Positions 48,445-56,263 of a DNA stretch of 64,000 bases are shown piece by piece (position 1 is the first letter of the stretch; each line of letters starts with the position of its first letter). A program made the translations under genes and the position numbers. The notes under the pieces were generated by a model. That model was not told where the DNA came from. It saw only the letters and a list, made by a program, of their open reading frames with translations, and made no database searches. This DNA comes from Macrococcus lamae (GTDB lineage: Bacteria; Bacillota; Bacilli; Staphylococcales; Staphylococcaceae): NCBI RefSeq assembly GCF_004359545.1, contig NZ_SCWB01000008.1:1-64000 (forward strand). Direction: 5' to 3'.

Positions 48445-48525
48445 AATTAAATGACCTCCTATAATTTAATTGACACCATGACCCGAGCAAATCGTCGGAG
48501 TGATCGATAAGCCAAGGAAAGGTAC
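48445..48525 (-). promoter_or_regulatory. structured rpsO leader, candidate S15 autoregulatory element
   Basis: In the leader RNA AATTAAAT and ATTTAATT form an 8-pair stem (48464-48471 with 48445-48452) whose 11-base loop contains the AGGAGG ribosome binding site, ending two bases before the ATG. Upstream are CCGA...TCGG and CAAG...CTTG helices. S15 represses its own translation through diverse leader structures in many bacteria; that this one does so is inference. Confidence 0.5.
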
Positions 48526-48531
48526 TTGACA

Positions 48532-48559
48532 AGTATAGCATTTCTATCAAATTAATCAA
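48532..48559 (-). promoter_or_regulatory. candidate rpsO promoter
   Basis: Minus-strand TTGATT (48554-48559) and TATACT (48532-48537), 16 bases apart, overlapping the end of ribF. Transcription would start about 80 bases before rpsO, leaving a sizeable leader. Confidence 0.55.
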
Positions 48560-49508
48560 GCGAAATATCGGCTAACAGCTGTTCGGCTGTTAATTTATCC
48601 TGACTGATCTGAGCAATAAGAGCATCGATGCCATTAAACTTCTGCTCTGGTCTGATAAATTCGTGCCAGAATACTTCAACCCGTTCACCGTATATGGATT
48701 CCGCGAAATCAAAAATATGAACCTCTATTGAAACAGCAGAGACGGCTGGATCATGGAAAGTCGGCTTATAACCGATATTGCAGACGCCTTTCAATACTTG
48801 ATCGGATCCAGTCCGTCTCAAAGTGACAGCGTACACACCAAGTTTTGGCAGAACATATGATTCATCAGGTGCCACATTAGCAGTAGGAAAGCCGATGGTG
48901 CGTCCTCTTTTCTCACCTTGAACAACAAGACCTGAAATTTTATAAGGACGACCAAGCTGAGTATTTGCCTCTATGATATTGCCATCAACTAATGCGTTTC
49001 TGATCTGTGTCGTCGCTATCTTTTCAGAATTCAGCTCCTGCTTCTCAACAACTGTTACATTGAATCCCTGCTTATCAGCTTCAAGTTTTAGCATATTGCC
49101 TTTACCGAATTTACCGTAAGTAAAATCAAAACCCGCAATCACTTCTTTCACATGATTATTCGTCAAATAATCTTTAATGAAGTCTTCTTCTTCCATTTGA
49201 GCGAACCGTGACGTAAAAGCAACCACAAATAAATAATCAATCCCTTGCGCTTCTAATATACGTTTTTTCTCGTCAAGCGGTGTCAAATAATCCGTTCTTT
49301 TCTTCTCAGGATTTAATACAACTGACGGATGAGGATCAAATGTCATCACTGCTTTAGCAAGATGTTTGCTATCGGCAATGGTCTTCATTTTATTGATGAC
49401 TGACATATGACCTAGGTGCAGCCCATCAAAAAAACCGATAGCAAGAGCCACATCAGGATGATTATACATCTCTTCCAGGTTCTGATTCGTATGTATCGTC
49501 TTCATCAT
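48552..49508 (-). CDS. ribF: bifunctional riboflavin kinase / FAD synthetase
   Basis: About 318 residues. The N-terminal FAD synthetase (nucleotidyltransferase) domain has GFFDGLHLGHMSVI (near residues 25-38); the C-terminal flavokinase has GRTIGFPTANV (near 195-205) and ends EKFNGIDALIAQI-like. It makes FMN from riboflavin and FAD from FMN. Start choice among ATG 49508, ATG 49505 and GTG 49514 is uncertain because the ribosome binding site (GAGAAAGAGAA) is weak. Lies between truB/DUF3243 and rpsO as usual. Confidence 0.93.
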   Translation of the reverse strand: MMKTIHTNQNLEEMYNHPDVALAIGFFDGLHLGHMSVINKMKTIADSKHLAKAVMTFDPHPSVVLNPEKKRTDYLTPLDEKKRILEAQGIDYLFVVAFTSRFAQMEEEDFIKDYLTNNHVKEVIAGFDFTYGKFGKGNMLKLEADKQGFNVTVVEKQELNSEKIATTQIRNALVDGNIIEANTQLGRPYKISGLVVQGEKRGRTIGFPTANVAPDESYVLPKLGVYAVTLRRTGSDQVLKGVCNIGYKPTFHDPAVSAVSIEVHIFDFAESIYGERVEVFWHEFIRPEQKFNGIDALIAQISQDKLTAEQLLADISLD

Positions 49509-49570
49509 TATCACGTTCTCTTTCTCATATACTTTACAAACAGTGTATCAGAAAATAACGCGTTAAAGAC

Positions 49571-49604
49571 AAAAAAAGATTTCATCGTCAAGATGAAATC
49601 TTTT
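49571..49604 (-). terminator. terminator of the DUF3243 gene
   Basis: AAAGATTTCATC (49575-49586) and GATGAAATCTTT (49592-49603), perfect 12-base arms, with TTTTTTTGTC on the minus strand. Confidence 0.9.
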
Positions 49605-49610
49605 AAGGAA

Positions 49611-49916
49611 TTACCCTTCCTGCTGTACCATTTTCACTAATGCACTGGCAATCGCTTTTTTCTCTTCGCCTTCTGCATTGTTCCAAAGTTCATTAAGAAC
49701 TTTTTCTTCACGGTTTTTGGGTTCTTCATTTTTAGCTAAGTAGTCAGCTAATTTTTCAGCGGCTTTGACAATTGCGTCATCGCCCATACCTAATTTTTCA
49801 GCTCTGCCAACTTGCTTATTTAAATATCCTTTAAAGTTATTAAAGCTCTCTAAAATCTGATCTTTATCTTCCTGGGACATGTTATTTACTTGTTCTTCTG
49901 GATTTAAATTTGCCAT
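49611..49916 (-). CDS. DUF3243 domain protein
   Basis: A 101-residue, mostly helical, soluble protein matching the DUF3243 (YmfJ-like) family: FNNFKGYLNKQVGRAEKLGM (split, near 26-45), LADYLAKNEEPKNREEKVLNELW (split, near 57-79), then ALVKMVQ. Function unknown. Its position between truB and ribF, with its own terminator and possibly a SigB-type promoter, differs from YmfJ in Bacillus, which sits in the ymf block. Confidence 0.8.
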   Translation of the reverse strand: MANLNPEEQVNNMSQEDKDQILESFNNFKGYLNKQVGRAEKLGMGDDAIVKAAEKLADYLAKNEEPKNREEKVLNELWNNAEGEEKKAIASALVKMVQQEG

Positions 49917-50003
49917 TATTCATTTCTCCTTTTTTGGACAGTATCCTTTTTTGAGTATGAAACTATCAATACTTTAATTTCAATGCGTATTGATAATAAA
50001 TGT

Positions 50004-50028
50004 ATATCCTTAAACTACAAGTTCAAAC
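50004..50028 (-). promoter_or_regulatory. possible SigB-type promoter
   Basis: Minus-strand GTTTGA (50023-50028), 13 bases, GGATAT (50004-50009). Each element has one mismatch to the staphylococcal SigB consensus GTTTAA / GGGTAT with correct spacing. About 85 bases upstream of the DUF3243 gene. Confidence 0.35.
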
Positions 50029-50057
50029 ACATATTGATGAAATTTACATATAATTTA

Positions 50058-50951
50058 CTAACTAAATACTTTTATCGCTTTAACTTGTCCAGCTTTTTCA
50101 GGATGCGGTGCATAGATTGCTAATGCTTTTTTTTCAGACACTATAACAGTTGGTTCGGTTACTGGGAGCTCATCCATACGAAATTTCTGACCATTTTTTA
50201 CTCGAGTTTTGATTGTTTCATCTACAGATAACTGAGGTAAATCTTTCAGACCCTCTTCGATGGGACGCAGTAACAATTGGACATCCTCCGTTTCCGCTAT
50301 CTGTTCAAGCGTATAACAATCTTCCAGCATGAAACCACCGCTTTCAGTACGAGTTAGTTTTGACATATGACCAACAGTGTTCAGCTTCTCTGCAATCTGA
50401 GTAGCCAGGGTACGAATATAAGTCCCTTTTCCGCATGAAACTTCAATAGAAAAACGCATGGTATCATCACAATAATGGAGATCAGTTGTTCTTTCAATGT
50501 TCTTAATATGAACCATGCGCGTAGGACGATCAATGACTAAACCTGCTCGTGCATATTCATATAATTTCCGACCCTTTACTTTAACTGCCGAAAACATAGG
50601 TGGCATCTGTTCAATATGTCCTGTCAGTGCAGCGAGTGCATCGTCTATTTCTTCATTACTGTATTGGTCATTCACTATCTTATCGGCAGAAATAATCTCT
50701 CCAGTCTGATCTTCAGTTGTCGTCTGAATACCTATAGTAATTTCCGCCGTGTAGCGTTTCCCACTATTCATAATATAATCACTGATTCTCGTCGCCGGTC
50801 CAATACAGATCGGAAGAACTCCGTCTACTTCAGGGTCCAGCGTTCCCGTATGTCCTACTTTTTTTGTTTTTAGTATTTTTCTAAGTTTAAACACCACGTC
50901 ATGGCTCGTCATACCTCGTGGTTTATTGATAGCAAGAACACCGTTCAACAT
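50058..50951 (-). CDS. truB: tRNA pseudouridine(55) synthase TruB
   Basis: A 297-residue enzyme making pseudouridine 55 in the T arm of tRNAs. The catalytic motif GHTGTLDPEVDGVLPI (near 36-51) holds the aspartate; KPRGMTSHDVV near 10-20 and SCGKGTYIRTLA near 168-179 are conserved. A C-terminal PUA-like domain covers about 235-295. The ATG at 50951 is seven bases after GGAGG and is preferred over 50957. Confidence 0.95.
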   Translation of the reverse strand: MLNGVLAINKPRGMTSHDVVFKLRKILKTKKVGHTGTLDPEVDGVLPICIGPATRISDYIMNSGKRYTAEITIGIQTTTEDQTGEIISADKIVNDQYSNEEIDDALAALTGHIEQMPPMFSAVKVKGRKLYEYARAGLVIDRPTRMVHIKNIERTTDLHYCDDTMRFSIEVSCGKGTYIRTLATQIAEKLNTVGHMSKLTRTESGGFMLEDCYTLEQIAETEDVQLLLRPIEEGLKDLPQLSVDETIKTRVKNGQKFRMDELPVTEPTVIVSEKKALAIYAPHPEKAGQVKAIKVFS

Positions 50952-50965
50952 TGTCATACCTCCAT

Positions 50966-50998
50966 TAAAAAAGCAGATAGTAAGTACTATCTGCTTTT
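50966..50998 (-). terminator. rbfA terminator / rbfA-truB junction hairpin
   Basis: AAAAGCAGATAGTA (50969-50982) and TACTATCTGCTTTT (50985-50998) with TTTTTT on the minus strand, overlapping the rbfA stop. truB begins right after, so some read-through is likely. Confidence 0.85.
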
Positions 50999-51339
50999 TA
51001 TCCTTTATTTAAGTCAGCAATCATTCGTTCTATCTTATTACCATAGTCAATAGACTCATCATAGACGAACTTAAGTTCAGGCACAATACGCAGCTTCATG
51101 CGCTGACCGATTTCTGTCTTCATAAAGCCCTTTGCTTTCTCAAGACCATCAAGAGTTTCACGGCGTTCTTTATCATTCCCTAGCACAGTCACATAAACTG
51201 TAGCAAGAGATAAATCACCTGTCACTTCAACTTCAGTAACAGTGACAAAACCGACACGTGGATCTTTAATCTTTTGGCTGATCACTTCACTCAGCTCTTT
51301 TTTCATTTGCTCGCCGACACGTTCTTTTCTATTATTCAT
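50998..51339 (-). CDS. rbfA: 30S ribosome-binding factor RbfA
   Basis: A 113-residue KH-fold assembly factor that helps mature the 5' end of 16S r[20 protein letters not shown] (3-19), [21 protein letters not shown] (split, 26-47) and [14 protein letters not shown] (about 91-104) are characteristic. GAGGTGA precedes the ATG. It lies upstream of truB and downstream of infB, separated from infB by a small plus-strand gene. Confidence 0.95.
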   Translation of the reverse strand: MNNRKERVGEQMKKELSEVISQKIKDPRVGFVTVTEVEVTGDLSLATVYVTVLGNDKERRETLDGLEKAKGFMKTEIGQRMKLRIVPELKFVYDESIDYGNKIERMIADLNKG

Positions 51340-51485
51340 TCTATCACCTCAATAATCATTACCCTTATTTTATTACTGCAATGTATATTATTATAGGGTT
51401 TTCGTCTCATGAAGTCAAAGTGTGTGACAGCTAATGTCTAAAAATAGATGGAGAATGGGTATAACGTTATGAAGGAGGGATAATT

Positions 51486-51638
51486 GTGAATATCAATGAC
51501 TTAACGCGAGAACAGTTAATCAGCCTTGTAGAAGAACTCCAGGAAGAAAATCGTGCATTGAAAGAAGATGCAAAACTTCAGGAACAAGATGCCCATGACA
51601 CTGATGACTACAGAAATGCACTTGAAAAAGATGAATAA
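51486..51638 (+). CDS. small acidic coiled-coil protein, 50 codons
   Basis: A plus-strand GTG at 51486 follows AAGGAGG by seven bases and opens 50 codons ending TAA at 51638. The product starts VNINDLTREQLISLVEEL, has leucines in a heptad-like pattern up to about residue 27, is rich in Glu/Asp/Lys and has no membrane segment. I do not recognise the family. It lies between rbfA and infB on the opposite strand. A hairpin follows immediately. The strong ribosome binding site and full reading frame argue for a real gene. Confidence 0.65.
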   Translation: MNINDLTREQLISLVEELQEENRALKEDAKLQEQDAHDTDDYRNALEKDE

Positions 51639-51644
51639 GATAAA

Positions 51645-51680
51645 ATAAGCCCTTCCACTAATTTTAGCGGAAGGGCTTAT
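51645..51680. terminator. bidirectional terminator between infB and the small plus-strand gene
   Basis: AAGCCCTTCC (51647-51656) and GGAAGGGCTT (51669-51678), a 10-pair GC-rich stem. The minus-strand side continues TTATTTTATC, the plus side TTATCC. It can serve infB (minus) and the 50-codon gene (plus). Confidence 0.8.
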
Positions 51681-51712
51681 CCAGATTACTTGAAAAAATG
51701 ACCAGTATATAA

Positions 51713-53986
51713 TTAACTGCGTTTTATCTCTTCCATCACGAATGCTTCAAAGATGTCGCCTTCTTTAATGTCGTTGAAGTTTTCGATTGTGATACCACAT
51801 TCGTAACCTGCAGACACTTCTTTTACATCATCTTTGAATCGACGTAATGCATCAACAGCACCTTCATAAACTACAATACCATCACGGATGATACGGACGC
51901 TTGCGTTACGAGTAATCTTACCTTCAGTAACATATGAACCTGCGACTGTACCGACTTTAGAAATATTGATTGTCTGACGAACTTCTGCCTGACCGATGAC
52001 TTTCTCTTCGAATTCCGGATCAAGCATCCCTTTCATCGCATGTTCAATCTCTTCGATGACTTTGTAGATGATACGGTGGAGACGCATGTCCACTTTCTCT
52101 GCTTCTGCTGCACGTTTTGCATTATTATCCGGACGAACGTTAAAGCCGATAATAATACCGTTCGATGCTGATGCAAGCGTGACATCTGATTCGTTGATTG
52201 CGCCGACTGCTGTATGAATAATACGGACGTTTACACCTTCGACATCGATTTTCATCAATGACGCTGCCAATGCTTCAACTGAGCCTTGAACGTCCCCTTT
52301 AATGATAACATTCAAGTCTTTCATTTCACCCTGCTTCATCTGTTCGAACAGATTATCAAGTGAAACTTTTTGACTTTCCTGACGCTGCGCCATGATGTTC
52401 TGCTGCTGGCGAGCTTCACCGATGCGACGCGCTTTTTTCTCATCTTTAAAGACGACGAAGCGGTCTCCAGCAAGCGGTACATCACTTAATCCTGTAATTT
52501 CAACTGGAGTCGAAGGTTCAGCAGACTTAATCCGCTTACCTAGATCGTTGACCATTGCACGGACACGACCATAAGTATTTCCGACAACGATAGTGTCACC
52601 GACTTCAAGTGTACCATCCTGAACAAGTAATGATGCTGCAGGACCACGGGATTTATCAAGTTCCGCTTCAATGACTGTTCCGATCGCTGAACGCTTTGGA
52701 TTTGCTTTTAATTCTTCTACTTCTGTAATCAATAGAATCATTTCAAGCAAGTCATCGATACCTTCACCGTTAATGGCTGACAGCTGAACGAAGATTGTAT
52801 CGCCGCCCCAGTCTTCCGGATAAAGACCATATTCACCTAGCTCCTGCATGACACGGTCAGGATTTGCTGTCGGTTTGTCGATTTTGTTGACAGCAACAAT
52901 AATAGGTACTTCAGCTGCCTTCGCGTGATTGATCGCTTCAATCGTCTGCGGCATCACACCGTCATCTGCTGCCACCACAAGAATGGTAATATCAGTTACT
53001 TGCGCCCCACGTGCACGCATCGTTGTAAACGCCGCGTGACCCGGTGTATCCAAGAAAGTTATTTTTTTGCCGTTATTATCAATTTGATACGCACCGATAT
53101 GCTGGGTGATTCCTCCCGCTTCTCCGGCAGTAACACGCGTGTTCCGAATTGAGTCAAGCAGTGTCGTTTTACCATGGTCAACGTGACCCATGATAGTTAC
53201 AACCGGCGGACGTTCCTGTTTGTCTGCCTCTTTTCCTGCTTCATCTTCGAAGTATGTTTCTAGATCTGTCGCATCAATAATGACTTCCAGTTCTGCTTCT
53301 ACTTCGTATTCAGAACAAATCAGTTCAATCGCATCTTCGTTTAGTGCCTGATTGATGTTCGCCATAATACCGACCATAAATAATGTTTTTACGATTTCAG
53401 ACGCGTCTTTATTTAATTTGTCTGCAAGTTCACCGACTGTAATACCTTCGTGGTATGTAATTTTAGACGGTGTCTCTTTAATGACCGGTGCCTGTTGAAC
53501 AGCAGGTTTATTGCTTTTGCCTTTACCTTTTTTGTTCTGTCCCGGGCGTTGTCTGTTCTGGTTCGGGCGGCCTTGATTATTTGGACGGCCTTGATTATTG
53601 TTCGGACGTTGCTGGTTCGTCTGACCTGGTTTTTGAGCGCTAGTATTTGGACGTTGTCCATTTTGTGCCGGTTTTTGTCCGTTATTGTTTGAATTCTGAG
53701 CTGGTCTTTGGTTGCTGTTAGCTGGACGTTGTCCGTTTTGAGCTGGTTTTGAACCAGTGCTTGCTGGACGCTGCTTTTGACCTTGCTGCTGATTATTATT
53801 CTTGGCACTATCTTGTTGTTTCGCAGTATCTTTTTTAAAGACTTTATCCAGCGCTGTAATTTCTTTTGGTTCCAGCATCTGCATATGACTTGTCACTTCA
53901 ACATCAATTTTTTTAAGCTCATCGATAATATCTTTTGATCTTAAATTCACTTCTTTTGCGTATTCATATACTCTTTTTTTACTCAT
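51713..53986 (-). CDS. infB: translation initiation factor IF-2
   Basis: About 757 residues. IF-2 is the GTPase that places initiator tRNA on the 30S subunit. The start at ATG 53986 ([14 protein letters not shown]) follows GAGGAG. Residues about 55-165 are a low-complexity, Gln/Asn/Pro/Lys-rich linker with repeats such as [10 protein letters not shown]. The G domain follows with GHVDHGKTT (G1), DTPGHAAF (G3) and NKID (G4), then domains II-IV ending [11 protein letters not shown]. It overlaps the end of the L7Ae-like gene by 8 bases in the nusA operon. Confidence 0.97.
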   Translation of the reverse strand: MSKKRVYEYAKEVNLRSKDIIDELKKIDVEVTSHMQMLEPKEITALDKVFKKDTAKQQDSAKNNNQQQGQKQRPASTGSKPAQNGQRPANSNQRPAQNSNNNGQKPAQNGQRPNTSAQKPGQTNQQRPNNNQGRPNNQGRPNQNRQRPGQNKKGKGKSNKPAVQQAPVIKETPSKITYHEGITVGELADKLNKDASEIVKTLFMVGIMANINQALNEDAIELICSEYEVEAELEVIIDATDLETYFEDEAGKEADKQERPPVVTIMGHVDHGKTTLLDSIRNTRVTAGEAGGITQHIGAYQIDNNGKKITFLDTPGHAAFTTMRARGAQVTDITILVVAADDGVMPQTIEAINHAKAAEVPIIVAVNKIDKPTANPDRVMQELGEYGLYPEDWGGDTIFVQLSAINGEGIDDLLEMILLITEVEELKANPKRSAIGTVIEAELDKSRGPAASLLVQDGTLEVGDTIVVGNTYGRVRAMVNDLGKRIKSAEPSTPVEITGLSDVPLAGDRFVVFKDEKKARRIGEARQQQNIMAQRQESQKVSLDNLFEQMKQGEMKDLNVIIKGDVQGSVEALAASLMKIDVEGVNVRIIHTAVGAINESDVTLASASNGIIIGFNVRPDNNAKRAAEAEKVDMRLHRIIYKVIEEIEHAMKGMLDPEFEEKVIGQAEVRQTINISKVGTVAGSYVTEGKITRNASVRIIRDGIVVYEGAVDALRRFKDDVKEVSAGYECGITIENFNDIKEGDIFEAFVMEEIKRS

Positions 53987-54308
53987 AGGTTCTCTCCTCA
54001 TTGCTCTCACGAATCATCGCTTCAAGTTTTTTTGCAAAACCTGCATCAGAGACGCCGATGATGACGCGTTCGTCCTTACCGATGGCGTAGCCGAGTTCGT
54101 AACGCGTACCGAATTCAACACATTTCACGCGATAAGAATGACATTTATTCGTGATGTTTTTTTTAGTATTTGCTGATGCATCTGTTGATACAATGACCAG
54201 ACTGACTTTATTTTTACGTATTTCGTTGATGACCAGTTCTTCACCCGTCGTCAGTTTTCTCGCACGCATTGCAAGGCCGATGAAATTTAGTATTTTGTCT
54301 TTAATCAT
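53979..54308 (-). CDS. rplGA: L7Ae family K-turn RNA-binding protein (YlxQ)
   Basis: A 109-residue L7Ae/L30e/S12e/Gadd45 fold protein that binds kink-turn [22 protein letters not shown] (6-24) and [16 protein letters not shown] (37-52) are the typical elements. Part of rimP-nusA-rnpM-rplGA-infB, overlapping rnpM by 4 bases and infB by 8. Its RNA target in the cell is not established. Confidence 0.9.
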   Translation of the reverse strand: MIKDKILNFIGLAMRARKLTTGEELVINEIRKNKVSLVIVSTDASANTKKNITNKCHSYRVKCVEFGTRYELGYAIGKDERVIIGVSDAGFAKKLEAMIRESNEERTYE

Positions 54309-54592
54309 CGCTTCGGAATCATTTCCCGGTAGATCAGACGAATAATTTCATCATAGATCGGGGACATTTCATCTGGATTGCTGTCAAAAAACTGTTCCAG
54401 CCGTTTTTTTTGACGTGCGCTTTCGACTAGCTCAAGATTTTTCGACACGTAAGCACCGCGACCATTTGCTTTACCTGAAGGGTCGACGGACATCTCGCCT
54501 TCTTTTGAACGCACAACACGAATCATCTCTTTTTTCGGCTTCATTTCCTGGCTTAAAATACATTTACGCATGGGAATCTTTTTCTGCTTCAT
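54305..54592 (-). CDS. rnpM: RNase P modulator RnpM (YlxR)
   Basis: A 95-residue DUF448/YlxR protein: IPMRKCILSQEMKPKKEMIRVV (split, 6-27) and DPSGKANGRGAYVS (37-50) are the conserved RNA-binding parts. In Bacillus it binds the RNase P RNA and modulates its activity. Conserved in the nusA operon between nusA and the L7Ae-like gene. Confidence 0.9.
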   Translation of the reverse strand: MKQKKIPMRKCILSQEMKPKKEMIRVVRSKEGEMSVDPSGKANGRGAYVSKNLELVESARQKKRLEQFFDSNPDEMSPIYDEIIRLIYREMIPKR

Positions 54593-54603
54593 TTAAATCC
54601 CCC

Positions 54604-55665
54604 TTATTCTACTGGATAGATACCCGCTTCTTTAGCATCAGTCTCACTCTTAATATCAATCTTCCAACCAGTCAGTTTAGCTGCAAGTCTCGCATTCTGA
54701 CCTTTTTTGCCGATAGCAAGTGACAACTGATAGTCAGGAACAATGACTGTAGTCGACTGATTTTCTTCATTGACCAGCACATCGACGACCTGCGATGGGC
54801 TTAACGCATTTTTAACAAATGTTTTCGGATCTGCGCTCCATTCAACGATGTCAATCTTCTCGCCGCCAAGTTCGTCAACAACGGCACCTACTCGTGCTCC
54901 TTTTGCACCGACACAAGCGCCGACTGCATCTATATCTGGATTTTCTGAATAAACACTGATCTTAGAACGGTCCCCCGCTTCACGAGCTATGGATTTTACA
55001 ATAACAGTACCATCAAAAATTTCAGGTACTTCCTGCTCAAATAACCGTTTTAGCAGACCTGGATGACTTCTTGAGACAAAAATCTGAGGTCCTTTAGTAG
55101 TCTGTTCAACTTTGTTGACATAAACTTTAATGCGCTCAGTCGGACGGTATACGTCGTTTGGACTACGTTCCGCATCTGACAAGACTGCTTCTGTTTTACC
55201 CAATGTGACATAAACATAACGATGGTCCACACGGTCGATGACGCCAGTCATAATGTCGTCTTCTTTATCGATAAATTCATTGTAAAGAATTCCGCGTTCT
55301 GCATCACGCAGGCGCTGCATCACTGCTTGTTTAGCAGCTTGAGCACTGACACGTCCGAAATCTTTCGGTGTCACGTTTTCTTCGAAGATATCACCGACTT
55401 CATAAGCAGGATTCGATTCAAGTGCCTGTTCAAGAGATACCTGGTCTCTAGGATTCTCTACTTCTTCTACGACGTCTTTACGTGAGTAAACCGCATAAGA
55501 TCCATTGTCCATATTAAGTTCCACACGGACATTGCTCGCAGAATTGTAGTTCTTTTTGTAGGCAGTGATTAAAGCTGCTTCAATTGTTTCAATCAGTACT
55601 TCTCTTGGAATGCTCTTTTCTTTCTCAAGAAAATCAATTGCATTCAATAACTCATTATTTTTCAC
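54604..55665 (-). CDS. nusA: transcription elongation/termination factor NusA
   Basis: A 353-residue RNA polymerase-binding factor for pausing, termination and antitermination. N-terminal domain (about 1-125), S1 domain (about 130-200), then KH1 and KH2 (about 205-345, including DAVGACVGAKGARV and LAIGKKGQNARLAAKLTGW). It lacks the acidic C-terminal repeats of enterobacterial NusA, as usual in Firmicutes. The start is GTG at 55665, seven bases after GGAGG; the nominal longer start at 55734 extends into rimP. Confidence 0.96.
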   Translation of the reverse strand: MKNNELLNAIDFLEKEKSIPREVLIETIEAALITAYKKNYNSASNVRVELNMDNGSYAVYSRKDVVEEVENPRDQVSLEQALESNPAYEVGDIFEENVTPKDFGRVSAQAAKQAVMQRLRDAERGILYNEFIDKEDDIMTGVIDRVDHRYVYVTLGKTEAVLSDAERSPNDVYRPTERIKVYVNKVEQTTKGPQIFVSRSHPGLLKRLFEQEVPEIFDGTVIVKSIAREAGDRSKISVYSENPDIDAVGACVGAKGARVGAVVDELGGEKIDIVEWSADPKTFVKNALSPSQVVDVLVNEENQSTTVIVPDYQLSLAIGKKGQNARLAAKLTGWKIDIKSETDAKEAGIYPVE

Positions 55666-55681
55666 TTCAGTTCCTCCATCA

Positions 55682-56149
55682 CTAGAAAATGACTGCACGT
55701 CTGATCTTTGCGATTTTCTTTCTTGGCAGTTCAAGTTCTTTAGTTCTCGTCTTAATCTTCACTGACATTTTAATGGTTTCCGCGTCATAACTGAGCAGTT
55801 CGCCAAGCCATTCTTTATCCCCATCAATCTCTTCATACAGTTTAACATATATCGGATTTCCAACAGCTGCCGCGTAATCCTTTTCCTTTTTCAGAGGGCG
55901 TTCAGCACCTGGTGATGACACATCCATGAAGTATGCTTCTTTAATAGGGTCTTCCTTGTCCATCACTTCACTGATCTTTTCACTGGCGACAGCACAGTCG
56001 GAAATATCAATTCCCTCCGGCTTATCGATCGCAATACGCAGATAAAAATCCGGTCCTTCTTTAACATACTCAACATCAACGAGTTCAAAGCCAAGGTCGG
56101 CAACAATGGGGCTGACCAGTTCCTCTACACGTTCAGTGATTTTGCTCAT
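55682..56149 (-). CDS. rimP: ribosome maturation factor RimP
   Basis: A 155-residue 30S assembly factor. GFELVDVEYVKEGPDFYLRI (split, about 22-42), the ISDCAVASEKISEVMD region (50-65) and SSPGAERPLKKEKDY (79-93) are the family's core. The ATG at 56149 follows AAGGAGG by five bases; the earlier ATG at 56164 lies upstream of that site. First gene of the nusA-infB operon, after the polC terminator. Confidence 0.94.
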   Translation of the reverse strand: MSKITERVEELVSPIVADLGFELVDVEYVKEGPDFYLRIAIDKPEGIDISDCAVASEKISEVMDKEDPIKEAYFMDVSSPGAERPLKKEKDYAAAVGNPIYVKLYEEIDGDKEWLGELLSYDAETIKMSVKIKTRTKELELPRKKIAKIRRAVIF

Positions 56150-56170
56150 ATAGTCCTCCTTCATGATACA

Positions 56171-56200
56171 AGAAGAAAAGAGCGGGATATCCCACTCTTT
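56171..56200 (-). terminator. polC terminator
   Basis: AAAGAGCGGGAT and ATCCCACTCTTT (56177-56200) form a 12-base stem with one wobble; TTCTTCTTG follows on the minus strand. It sits about 60 bases after the polC stop and just upstream of rimP. Confidence 0.7.
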
Positions 56201-56263
56201 CCGTCGTTAGAGTATTTTCTTTAAGCAACATTATTATAACATATTATTCTGCTACCGACAAAC

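Noticed and set aside
53500-53800. CRISPR-like or tandem DNA repeat
   Set aside because: Repeats are in frame, irregular, and code for the IF-2 linker; no spacers of constant length.
53413-53808. 131-codon frame inside infB
   Set aside because: Produced by the repetitive linker of IF-2 read in another frame.
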